Positions 1 through 10,659 of a DNA stretch of 64,000 nt are shown here, piece by piece. The translations under genes were made by a program, and so were the position numbers. The number at the start of each line of letters is the position of its first letter. Position 1 is the stretch's first letter. Source of the DNA: Cyanoderma ruficeps (Eukaryota > Chordata > Aves > Passeriformes > Timaliidae); assembly GCA_008694505.1 (NCBI GenBank), contig VZDJ01000034.1, positions 4,062,514 through 4,126,513 on the forward strand, given 5' to 3'. The notes beneath the pieces are model-generated. The model was given only the letters and a program-made list of their open reading frames with translations, searched no databases and was not told where the DNA came from.

Positions 1-3000
1 AGATCTATCATTTAATAATGTTCATGCTGTCAGTTGTGCTGGCAGCCTTGGTCACTCCCCAGAAGTCTGATTTTTTTAAAATTTTTTTTTCAATTTCATG
101 TAAATGAGCAGGAATTTCTTTCAAGAAAAATGTCTTTAATCGAACTGCTTTAATTCTGTACAGCAGTTTATTGCTGCACTGATGAATCTCTTGGAGTTAT
201 GGGGAAAATTTATGCTGGGGGAGTTATAGAAAAAGTGGCAACTTCTGTTCCCCTTTCACAAAGCAGTGGCAAACATCAGCTTGCTCCTGATGGATGCCTG
301 GTAGGGCCAAACACAAGAGCCCAGGACAGACAGACACTGAGAGAATACTGCAAACAAGAAAAACACGCTTGTGCCTGGCAACTTCAAGAGGACACTGCAG
401 TTTTAGTTTGTTTGTTTGTTTGTTTTTTCCAAAACCAATTTCTTAAATGATGAATCTCCTTGTCTATTAGCAGGAATGGGTCTGGGAACACCCAATCCAC
501 CCTCATTTTGTCAGAGGGCAGTGACGTGCACACATGGGAATTACAAGGCAGCAAGCCTTTAGGGCCTGGTCCAATAAATATCAAAGTGCAGCTTTGCTTG
601 GCTCTCCACCTTATCATGGACTTTAGTACTTGGTTAGTCAATAAATAACATTACTTCAATAACCTCATTTCACTCAGTCTAAACTCACAGGAGGGGAAGA
701 AGTGGGATAGGTCACTTTATACTGTAGGAGACAAAAACCTGTTAAGCTGTTTAAACAGAAAATATTTCACGTAGTCCTTGCAGCAATCCCATGAAATAAT
801 GCCACCATAACTCATCCCAAAGTTGTGTTTTTGAGGTTCTCCTCTGCAGGCTATAGAACTTCTTCCAGGCACCTCAATTGCAGCTGCCATTGTTTCCTCA
901 GGCTCCATTCCTTACTCTTCTTTTTTCTTTTTTTTTTTTTCCATTTCTTAATTAAATAAAACCCAAATTACATGTTTTCAGTTAAGGGCAGAGGAAACTT
1001 CCAGAGAATCCATTCCAGCATCTAAGGGCAGTAGGAAATCTGGAATAACAAGCTGTAGGGGGGGTTATGTTGAAGGGAAGAAGAGGCAGGGAGGACCTTT
1101 TTTTTAAGTTGTCTTACAGTAGCTAATCCTGCAAGGAGAGCTGAGAGGAGACATCCTCTGAACACCAGACTGAACACAAAAAGTGCTATTGCAAGTTTCT
1201 ACATAACAGCCCCTGGCAAACACCTCAGGGAATGGGAACCACAGAGCTTGTGCAGCACTTTCAGTCTCTCCCAGGAAGGTTCACATGGAAAGATCCATCC
1301 CTCCCCTTCCCACCTGGTTTCCCTTGTCATGTCTGAGGCAATCCAGAGCTCTCTGACAACTATTAAGATGTCAGACGATTCTACAGGAGCCATTCCCTAA
1401 TTAAATGGAAACAAGTGAGGCTGTGATGAGCAATAAAAAATGCAGGCCAAGATCAGAACCAGGTACACCAAAATCAGCCTCTCAAGTTTCGTGCTGTATC
1501 TGTGATGCAAATGGATCTGAAATCCTCACTCAGGTCATGCTTATCTTGATGTCTGCACCCAAAATTTCTCTCAGGACTGCACAGTCTCCTGTAAAAGCAA
1601 AAGATAGCAAAGAGCGGGAAGGAAGCTGAGAACTTTGTCTCAGCATGTGCAAAGGTTTGTCACAGCCTGCACTGTGCAGGTTCCTATCCAATGACTCTGC
1701 TGGGCACCTACGTGAGCTGAGGGGGAGCACTCCACCCCCACAAAGTGAAGGCAGATTAAACAATTAATAAAAAGTTTGGAAATTTCCTACAGATTTAGAG
1801 TCTAAGCAGTAATGTGGAGAGGAGAATTTCAGTGACTTGCAGTAAAAGCTGAGCTGAGGAGTTGCACAGAGTGGCCATGGATAACTGTGCCCTCAGAACA
1901 GGGCTTGGCTCATGTCATGCAGGGCTTTCCTTCTCTGCCAGCTGGGCCTGGATACATGATCAGTACCTGCTGCTCGTGTCACAGCTGCCACCAGGAACTG
2001 TCACAAGTGATGGACACAAGGTTTGTCACCATCCAGCCAGGCCAAAGGTAACAACGGAAGCAGAGGTGAACTCACAAAGGAGGTCAAGACAGCGGAAGTG
2101 AAAGAGGATTCAGGCATAACACTGGAAAGTCTATTTCAATATTAAGATCAGATCAGTTTAAGTTTATCATGGGAAGAAGTGGGTCATTTCAAAGATAACT
2201 AATGCAGAGCTGAAATATCTGGGTGCATGAAAATTGTATTGCAGTAAATTCAGATGCTCTTTAGTAGCTGCAAGACTATCTTTGCTGAAAATCTCTTCAG
2301 CCTTATCCTCTAACCCACTTCGATTCATTTATACAGTAATTTTCTCAGCTCTGGACAAATTAACAAGAACAAATTCCAGTTGTATTCACAAGTATGTTGT
2401 CCCCTTTGAGCCATATTTAGGAACTGAGGGCTCTGTACCATTTATTTCAAAACCAAAGTGAGATAGTGTTGTTTTGAAACTATGAGTACAGGTCTTTAGA
2501 AGAGCCTTGCACACCATGTATTTTATTGCTCTGTTGTTCCTCAGGACCATTCACTAAAATGCTCTCAGCCACTTTGGGTTAAGTATGGAGTAGTTTTAAT
2601 TCATAAAAATTACAGAAATAATGAATGAAAACAAAGGCCTTTTCAGACAGTGTAGAAGGAACTTGGCTATAAACTGGAATGTTATCGTCCTTTTTTTACA
2701 AAGCCAGAATAAACTTGTTCTTTGGCTGACAATAATCAAAATACACTGCATTATAGGAGCTCATCTTGCCAACAGAGTCATTAAATACAAGAGTCAGTGA
2801 GCCCTGAGTGTTTCAAGACTCAGTTATACAGGTTTATATTATGAAACTGGGTATCACAGAAGCAGTTCTGGTAAAATATTGCTTATTGAACAAAAAAGCC
2901 CACTGTTAACATCTCTGCCATGACAAATATTTCTGTATCTGGTCACGGCCTCCAGTCTCTGCAATAAACCCTCTGTGCCCTAAGCAGAGCCTGTAACAAG

Positions 3001-4086
3001 CAGTGCTCCTGCTGAAGAGCTCAGAGCCAAGTTCACATTTCTCCCCGTCCCCACAGCCAGTCCTGAGGCCACAGAACACAGTGACACTGACACCATTCAG
3101 CCTTGCCCACATTTAGATAACTCGGTGTCCTCGGCACTCACCGACCTCCCCTCACTCTCACTGAACATTTTCTCACAGCTAATCTCACTGGGTAAAAGGG
3201 AATTCTCCCCAGCACGGTTTTTTCACCCTCAGTAAGGACAGAAAAACTCTTCCAGTAGACAAAACTTTCACCACATTCTTGTTGAACAGTGAGTTAACTT
3301 TGAGCTCCATTCTGAACACGGCATCAATTTCCTACCTCAAACCAACCACAGTCACCAGTGACTCTTACTCTACTTCTGTTTTATTTTATAACAGGCAACC
3401 TACCTCTACTATGAAACAGAACATAATTCTAGAAATTATCACCCTGAGGATTCAGGGTATATTCAAGACCTACATCTGAACTCTGAAGCCTGAGGCATTT
3501 GGAGCACACACAGCCCCAGCAATCTGGCCATCTTTATTATTTGCCACATCTCTGCAACCATTACCCACATTTTTATGCCAGGAAAGAACTGAAAATCATT
3601 TCTCCACAGCCCAAAAGAATGAGAAAGTTTTTTAAAAAAAATTTTTAAAACTTCAAAAATAAAAACATGCCCACCTTTTCAAAGTGTCCTGCATGTCTCT
3701 CCTCCCAAGTTAAGACTAGGCTGTTCAGTCATAGAATCAGCCACATTCTATTGCTAAACTGGTACTTTATTTAAATACCTGAAGTTTATTTTACATCCAA
3801 CCTCTCTTATCCAAGTCGGTTTTCATTTTGGCTCTGTACACCTGGGAAAGCTCAAGGCTCAGGTTATCAGTTCAGAATGAATGCAGTAGTCCTTCATAAG
3901 AAAAGCAGTTGTCCACTTAGAAAAGTCTAAACTTGAATCACAAATGCGGTTTGCTTCACCCCTGCAAGCTCAGAGAATGTAAAAATTTACGACTGACAGA
4001 ATTCCAAGGTTCCTGAACATTTTCATGAACAAGAGAAAGCATGATAAAATAAATCAAGCATTAGACATGATAAAATAAAACAAGCA
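1..4086. other. Intergenic, no gene recognised
   Basis: No reading frame here resembles a known protein, and no splice-linked exon set was found. The stretch is moderately AT-rich, with a short TTTG run near its left end and a 26-bp direct duplication at its right end. In mammals PLCH2 lies on this side of PEX10, but no phospholipase exon was recognised, so this is probably spacer between the two genes. Confidence 0.6.
406..428 (+). repeat. (TTTG)n simple repeat
   Basis: Four to five TTTG units running into a T run, directly visible. Confidence 0.85.
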
Positions 4087-4091
4087 TTAGA
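4040..4091 (+). repeat. 26-bp tandem duplication
   Basis: Two adjacent 26-bp copies that differ at one base and share the core CATGATAAAATAAA. The second copy overlaps the stop codon of the minus-strand micro-ORF at 4,087-4,200. Confidence 0.85.
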
Positions 4092-4200
4092 CATAATGCT
4101 CTTTCCATTTTCCATCTTCCCCCAAAAAGACAAGAGCAAAAGCAGCAGCAAATCCTGTTACAGCCATGAGGCTGTGCATGCTCCTGGGGTAGCGTGTCAT
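4087..4200 (-). CDS. Possible 37-residue membrane microprotein (speculative)
   Basis: I do not recognise this. A minus-strand ATG frame encodes 37 residues: a short basic start (MTRYPRSMHS), one hydrophobic stretch at about residues 11-26 (rich in Ala, Phe, Leu, Val) and a charged tail ending GEDGKWKEHYV. The frame is open for about 110 nt upstream of the ATG without another ATG. A CpG-rich patch lies just upstream on that strand, and AATAAA-like signals on the minus strand lie about 300 bp downstream (near 3,768-3,792). The layout fits a single-pass microprotein of the kind found in mitochondrial or ER membranes, but a frame this short is common by chance. The function is unknown. Confidence 0.2.
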   Translation of the reverse strand: MTRYPRSMHSLMAVTGFAAAFALVFLGEDGKWKEHYV

Positions 4201-4284
4201 AAACTTTGTTTCTAACGCCCAAGAAGGAGCAAAAGTGTTAAAATTAAACCACAACGATCGCTGCAAGAGAAAGTAGCAAAGCAA

Positions 4285-4470
4285 GGCGAAAGCAAACGCC
4301 GCACACACCTTTGTCTGTCCCGGCCGGGCAGTGCAGACGGGCTGTCCCGGCTCCTGTGCGCGGAACGTCCAACCTTCATACCCGGGACAGAACCGGGAGA
4401 AGGGACGGAGGGAGGGACCTGCCGAGCCCGGAGCGAAATCCCGCCCCGCTTTTGCACGTTGAGGGCTCTC
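4285..4470. promoter_or_regulatory. Small CpG-rich patch
   Basis: This block is much richer in GC and CpG than the AT-rich sequence on either side, with repeated CCGGG/CCCGG words. It could be the promoter of a short unannotated transcript in either direction. No core promoter element was identified. Confidence 0.4.
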
Positions 4471-4689
4471 AGCTCCCTGATCACAAAGCAGCTTCCCAGC
4501 CCCTGTTCAAACAGTTCAGCTCCAGGGTAACAAGTTCAAAGTGGGAGGAGGCAAAAGGAATCGGAGGGTGGTAACAATGCCGAGCAGACGTTTCGTTCCT
4601 TTCGCATCCGCAGAACCTGTTCTTCAGGTTGGAAACTGAAACATCTGCCCGGTGCCCTGTTTGAAAGCTGCGCTCCGAACCTCTTGTCT

Positions 4690-7125
4690 CCTAACAGGTC
4701 TGCAAAGGCAAAATCAGATTTTATGATGCACAGACAAGTAGCCTGTGGGAATAAAAGTTAATCATTGCCGAGCACCGAGGTTTTTTACATTTTGGACTTC
4801 CTTGTGTTAACGTCAGTGAAGCAGCTCGTTGCCCTGTCAGGTCTGTTATAAGGAAAAGCAGAGGAGCATGGCATGGAAATCAGGAAACTTGGCTTCCAAA
4901 AACTTCATCAAAAGCACAGCAGCAAAGCCTGAAGAGATAATGGCGGTTTTCTGAAGTCACCAGTATCAATCAGAATACAAAGGAGAAGAATCAGATTTTC
5001 CTGGCAGATTATAGTGTAACAACTAACATTTTATGCATGTGCGTGTGTTTATATCTTGTATGAATATACATATGAAAGCATATCACAAAATGGGAAGGTT
5101 ACTTGCCATGTTGCATGTCCTCAGTTCAAAACACACTAACAGGACCCTCACCCATAAAAACATCATGGAACAATTCTTAGAATATAATAAAATCAATATA
5201 ATAAGTCAAAATGGGCATATACAGAGAATTTACACACTTCAAATATTTTAACATTTGTTGGCAGAGTCCAACCTTCAGCTTTATAAATGGTTTCCAATCT
5301 AATAATTAAGTGGACATTAGCCAGGATTTCAGCTTTGCAAAAACCCCGCTTGAGCTGTTCTTTGCTTTCTTGACCCATAAAATTAGAAAATCACATTCAC
5401 CCAATTCAAAAGTGGGCAACAAATATGTTTGGTATTTTTCTTAGCAATCGAGCTGTTGGACGTGTTAGATACACACAGCTTTGCCTTTAAACAAAAATCA
5501 AAACATGAGAGATTGGAATTCTGAATAAAATGAGGGATTGGTCAATTAGTTTTAATTTTGTACATTTTTAAAATTCTATAATTTAAGGCGGCAGCTTCGA
5601 GTTTCTTAGTGAATAGCAGATCCCCAAGATTTGTGTGACCATTTCCCGTGGGACAGTTCCTTATGCAGGTGCGTCCCCTACTGTTGGACGACGGAAAACG
5701 TCCCAATGATTTTTTTTTTCCCCTAATTACACTAATTTCACAGCTACAGAGGGAAAAAACCCGCGATTCCGTTGTTGCGATACACCCTAATAAATAAAAT
5801 ATTGAGCGGCGCCTGGAGCAGGGAGGGAGGGATTAAGAATGATCTGCTTATCTGTAAGATTAATCACAGCTTTATTTATCACGTACAACTTCGGGTGCAG
5901 TTTAATTAGAACTTTGATGCCGTGATCTGTGCACTAATAGACTACTTGAAAGGATTACAAATATCCAGTTTATTTGTGGTTATGTTTGGCCACAGGGTTA
6001 TGTTTGTTTCTTTGCTTCTCAGTAAAAAGAAAGGGAAAAAACCCCACCAAGATCCTGCTCTCCCAGAACTTTCTAGTGAGTTCCTGCCATCAGTCTGTAA
6101 ATTCTTCAGGAAAAGACCTACTTTCATTCCAGCGAAAGTAGTTTTGTAAAATATATGAATTAAATGTGGAACTGTTTAACTGCCCCTTCACTTCAGCATG
6201 CTGCAAAACTGAATTTATAACAAGGTGACATTAAAATTCGCTAGGGGAAAAAGAAACGTGTTTTGGCAAAAATGAATGTACCAGACCTCAGGGTGTAACT
6301 GTATATATATATATACACACATGCAGAGGTTGTAAACATTAACAGAATGCTGCTACCTTCGTTAAAATATGTATTTTTTAAATTTTATGAAAATGTTGGC
6401 ATTATTTTTAAACATCAGGTGCAGCTGCAAGACCCTTATGGCAGCTAGCAGGACTGCGGCTGTCTCTCTCCATCGAGAGATCAGTGAGCTTTATGACAAG
6501 AGTCACCAGGCAGGAGTCCAGCCAGCTCCTTAAATAAATTAGGAATTTATCAGGACTTCTGATAACACTCCAAACCTCCTCTGTTCCCAGCGGCTCAGCC
6601 ACAAAGGAACCCTCGGCAGACGCTGAGGGACTGATTTTGGGGATACTGGGGGACTGATTTTGGGGACACTGGCACTGAAAAACCAGTTCTGTCACAACCT
6701 GGCAGCCTCCAGCCTTTATCCCGCTGGTACCAGGATTTTGGAGATGAATGCACTGGACATGTTGATGTGTTTGCGTGTGAAGGTGGTGTTTGTTGTTTGC
6801 CTCATGCAGAGCTCACCAGAAAACAAAGGGCAGCTTTGTTTCCCCGTATAAACAGCTCATCTTTGAAGGGATGCTTTCGCAGGGAGGAAGGGATGTTTTT
6901 GCTCTGAAGGGATGCAAGAAGGCTTTCGCAGCTGTTAAAAATGCAATGGCGGGACAATGAATACACCTTCCTTCTGAATTATGCCCGGGCCTTGGAAGGG
7001 CTGGAGCATTTGTACAAGATTACGGAGTGCTGCACCTGCCTGGGGAGCGGTGATTTGGTGGGTGCCTTGTGAACTGTGTTCTGAAATATCCAAGACCTCG
7101 TTTTTACTGTTCTTACCACCCCAGC
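4690..7125. other. Intergenic upstream of PEX10
   Basis: No gene recognised. It contains an enhancer-like block at about 5,560-5,960, a TA/CA microsatellite at 6,301-6,320 and a short 23-bp duplication at about 6,628-6,670 (core GGACTGATTTTGGGGA). Confidence 0.55.
6301..6320 (+). repeat. (TA)n(CA)n microsatellite
   Basis: Alternating TA units pass into CA units, directly visible. Confidence 0.85.
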
Positions 7126-7470
7126 GGTGATCGCGGGGCTCCTTCCCGTTCCTTTTCCCGCTCCTTTTCCCTCCTTTTCCCCTCACAGCCTCTTCCTCCC
7201 CTTTCCCCACCCCTCTTTACGCCCCTCACTGTCCGTTTCCTCGCCCCTTTTCCCACCCCTCACACCCTCGTCCCTCCCCTTGCGTTCTTCCCGCCCCTTT
7301 TCCCTCCCCCTAACGCTCCCTTCCCTCCCATTCCCGCCCCTCACGGCCCCTTTCCCCACCCTTTTCCCACTCTAGCCTCCCCTTTCCCCACCCTTTTCCC
7401 ACTCTAGCCTCCCCTTTTCCCACTCGTCCCGCCCCTTTTCCCGCCCTTTTCGCCCCCTCAGGGTAGGGGG
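7126..7470 (+). repeat. Polypyrimidine (C/T) tract in the PEX10 upstream region
   Basis: About 340 bases are almost wholly C and T on the plus strand, built from variations of CCCCTTTTCCC. Near the right end a 32-bp unit is repeated twice exactly (from 7,347 and 7,379) with a third partial copy. The minus strand is therefore a purine tract with many GGG runs. Long open frames across it, on both strands, are artefacts of the low complexity. Confidence 0.9.
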
Positions 7471-8010
7471 GTGTTTCCCGCCCCCCGCGCGGCCCCTCCC
7501 TTTCCCCGCCCCTCATGACGGGGTATCCCTGCGCGGTCGGCGGGTGCTCCGCCGCTGCCGGGGTCACGGTGCCGCCTCGGGCCCCGTGTCCCTCCGCCCG
7601 CCATGGCGGCGGCGGCCGGCCCGGCGCGCCTGGTGCGGTGCGGGCAGAAGGATGAGCTGTACCGGGCTGGGCTGCGCAGCGGGGCCGGCACGGCCCTGCG
7701 AGGGCTGGCGGGTAATGCCTATGGGGAGTTGGATCCACCCCAAGCCCCCCCGGGTGTTCCGGGACCAGCCGGCACAGCGGGTTCACCCCCCAACTCGCCC
7801 CGCGGCTCTGGATGGGTGTCAGAGGGGGCGAGGGGGCTGATGGCGAGTCCGGGAGGAATTCCCCGGGAAGGGCTGGGATCAGCACGGATTTGGGGCAAAG
7901 TGACAGCCGCGCCCCCGTCCCGCAGGTGCCCGGCCGTGGCTGGAGTGGAGGAGGGAGGTGGAGCTGCTCTCCGATGTGGCCTATTTCGTGCTGACCACGC
8001 TGTCAGGTGA
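7430..8010 (+). promoter_or_regulatory. PEX10 CpG-island promoter
   Basis: GC- and CpG-rich sequence surrounds the PEX10 start codon and covers exons 1 and 2. There is no TATA box. The start codon lies in GCCATGGCGGC, which is both a strong Kozak context and a YY1-like word; YY1 sites of this form are common just downstream of transcription starts of housekeeping genes. The start site itself cannot be placed from sequence. Confidence 0.7.
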
Positions 8011-10493
8011 CTTTCTCTGTCATTTATCATATTTTATTGTTTCTCCCAACATCTGAAAGTTGAGGGGCCAGTGCCGCGGCTGCTGTGCTGGTGACCATCA
8101 CCTGAGACTGCCCAAGCAGTTCTTTTCAGTGTGGGGTTTGGTTTGGTTTGGATAAATGTCTTCTGGTAAATATGAAACCACGAAATAGTCGGGGATGGAT
8201 TCAAACGCACTTTATTAACACAGATGGATGTTCTTCTAAAAGCATTTTTTTAAAAAAAAGCAGGAATAGATGACACCATGAAAAGTCTTTAAGCTTAAAA
8301 CTGCAGATACTAGTGTCATCATGACACTTATTTCAACAGAAAGAAATTAACTCCAAAGCCTGAGTTGTGGCCTGTTCCCACTGCTCTCCACATCCAGAAT
8401 AATCTGCAGTTGCCCTCTCACCCTGTTTTCTGTTGCCCACATTGTTTAGGTTATCAGACTCTGGGAGAAGAGTACGTGAACATCATTCAGGTTGACCCAA
8501 GCAAGAAGAAGGTGCCTTCTTTCCTTCGTCGGGCCCTCTTCATTTCCCTGCACACCGTGGTACCCTACTGCCTGGAAAAGGCTCTGATGCACCTGGAACA
8601 CGAGCTGCAGATGGAGGCTGAGGAATCCAGGGCCCCAGAGAACCCCCCAGCACTTGGCTTTCCCAGCAGGACCTTCATTCGCAGCTGGATTCGGAGGCAG
8701 GTTGGGGAGCTCACGGAGCAGCAGAAGAAAACAGCCTCCCAAGTTGTGTATGTCCTTAAACAATCCATCCCTCTGCTGCACCGGCTCCACCTGGCAGTGT
8801 TCTACATCCAGGGCACCTTCTATCACCTGTCCAAAAGGATCACAGGGATCTCATATGTAAGTGGTTTTGCTCGAAAACGTGTCCAGTGCAGAATTTTGGC
8901 CTCTTCTGGGGTGCCATATGTGTAAAAGGGATAAGGAATTTGGCTGTGGTTTATTATACAGGCAGAGCAGAGGGGTGAGAGGGAAAGTTTTGATTTATGT
9001 AGGGGGTGATGTGTTCCTGCAGTCAAGAGGTGACAGGTAATAAACATGAATGTGGTGTCACAAGTTAATACTTGTGTAACTTCAGTCTGTCTGCCACAAA
9101 TACACTGGAAGTGAGAGGCGACTTAACAAATGCATGGGAAATACAATTTTGAACGCCCAGTAAACAACAATTTTGAACAGCCAGTAAACATTTAGGTAGC
9201 TATACTGGCCCAGAAATGTATAGACAAAAGAGTTCTCAACAATTCCCAGCACCAGTGTGGGAAGGGGGTGTCAGTTTGCTCAGAGATACATAAGAAAACC
9301 AAACCAAGTAGAGCTGAAATTTTTATGGGCAGACAGCAGCCAAGTCCAGCCTGACTGAAGGTGGTTACATCTCCTGAGAGACAGCTGGTTGAGAAGTCCT
9401 AAAATGTCAATTTTTTGGACATAATGAGAATCCCAAATCAAGTTTATTGCAGATGGGGATTTTCTTTCTGTAGTTTCCTAAAACCACAGTAACAAAACAT
9501 CTTTCTGTGAATTCTGTAGCTGCATTTTGGAGGACTGCAAGGAGAAGATCAGAGTATCCGATCAAGTTACAAGTTTCTTGGGATAATTTCACTCTTCCAC
9601 CTCCTGCTGACCATTGGAGTTCAGATGTACAGCTTCAAACAGAAGCAGAGAGCAAGGCAGGAGTGGAGGCTGCACCGCAACCTCGCTCACCAGAAGTAAG
9701 AGCTGGTTCCTATTTCCTAAGAAAGAGGTGGGAATGTCACAGCTTTCATGAACAGGGACAACACAGCAGTGACCAATTTAGGATACAATCTGATGTAATG
9801 TAATATTTAATTAATTAGCAAAACCAAGTCCTTGCTCTTTTTCGCACGTCTTGGACTTCACGCTTTGGTGGGGAGTCTTTTTGGTGGGTTGTTTTTTTTT
9901 TTGAGGCCTTTCACGAAAAGGGCTGATACTTGAGCACAGGGTTTACTTCAGGACGGTGTTGTCTGTCTGCCGAGCAGGGTAAGTGCAATTAACCCTGCTG
10001 TGTTAATTAGAAGCACGAGCAAGGAGGCGGCTGCGGGGCGCCAGTCGCGCTGCACGCTGTGCTTGGAGGAGCGGAGGCACAGCACAGCCACCCCCTGCGG
10101 GCACCTCTTCTGCTGGGAGTGCATCACTGCCTGGTGCAGCACCAGGGTGAGTACACAGCACACACAGCCCCTGCCAGCTGCCCCCCAGCCTGCCTCTAAT
10201 GCCCAGCCTCTCACTAAGGCACCCGGAGCACCAGCACCTATGGAGTTGTTGAAATACAGTGACAATTACATAGGTATTGTAGCTGCACTGTTAAACTGGG
10301 CCGGCTCAGGGGAGCTTGTACCACAGCTGGGACTGAAAAATTGTAGCTAAGCAGTTCTATTTAGATTTTCTGTTAAATAGAACTATTCACTATGTCCATC
10401 TACTCCTTTCTCTTTCTGTAGGCAGAATGTCCACTGTGCAGAGAGAAGTTTCATCCTCAGAAACTGATCTACCTACGGCACTACCAAATGTAA
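7603..10493 (+). CDS. PEX10: Peroxisome biogenesis factor 10, RING E3 ligase (6 exons)
   Basis: PEX10 is a peroxisomal membrane RING ubiquitin ligase that works with PEX2 and PEX12 to ubiquitinate the receptor PEX5 for recycling in matrix-protein import. Coding exons are 7603-7711, 7926-8006, 8450-8856, 9520-9695, 10011-10146 and 10422-10493. All introns are GT-AG and the joined frame gives 326 residues, the same length I recall for human PEX10. Residues about 15-245 form the conserved Pex2/Pex12/Pex10 membrane domain, with motifs [23 protein letters not shown] and [10 protein letters not shown]. The C3HC4 RING is complete at residues 272-309: CTLC, CGH, CWEC, CPLC. The start was chosen by similarity of the N-terminus and a strong Kozak context. 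It faces RER1 tail-to-tail. No frameshift or missing zinc ligand was seen. Confidence 0.97.
9144..9190 (+). repeat. 24-bp tandem duplication in PEX10 intron 3
   Basis: Two near-identical copies sharing CAATTTTGAAC followed by CAGTAAAC. Intronic, with no evident role. Confidence 0.8.
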
Positions 10494-10625
10494 AGGGAAC
10501 CTCTTCTGTCTCCTGACGAGGGCCCCAGCTCACACTCTCATACTTGTCCTTGAGTTGGTCCAAGAAAAGGCTTTATTAAACTGGAAAGTGCCTGTGCAAG
10601 GTGGCACTACATTCCTGTGTGACAG

Positions 10626-10631
10626 AATAAA
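10626..10631 (+). terminator. PEX10 polyadenylation signal
   Basis: Canonical AATAAA 133 bp after the PEX10 stop, followed by T- and GT-containing sequence. It gives a short 3' UTR of roughly 150-170 bases. Further AATAAA words near 10,980 and 11,356 could serve longer forms. Confidence 0.75.
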
Positions 10632-10659
10632 GCTATTTCTGCTTCTACCCTTCTGCCTC

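Noticed and set aside
7310..7885. 191-codon minus-strand open frame across the PEX10 promoter
   Set aside because: Its C-terminal part is translated low-complexity purine tract (Gly/Lys/Arg repeats) and its N-terminal part is antisense to PEX10 exon 1 and intron 1. No domain or conserved start.
8446..8826. 126-codon minus-strand frame over PEX10 exon 3
   Set aside because: It is a shadow of the conserved PEX10 sense frame, which explains the sequence fully.
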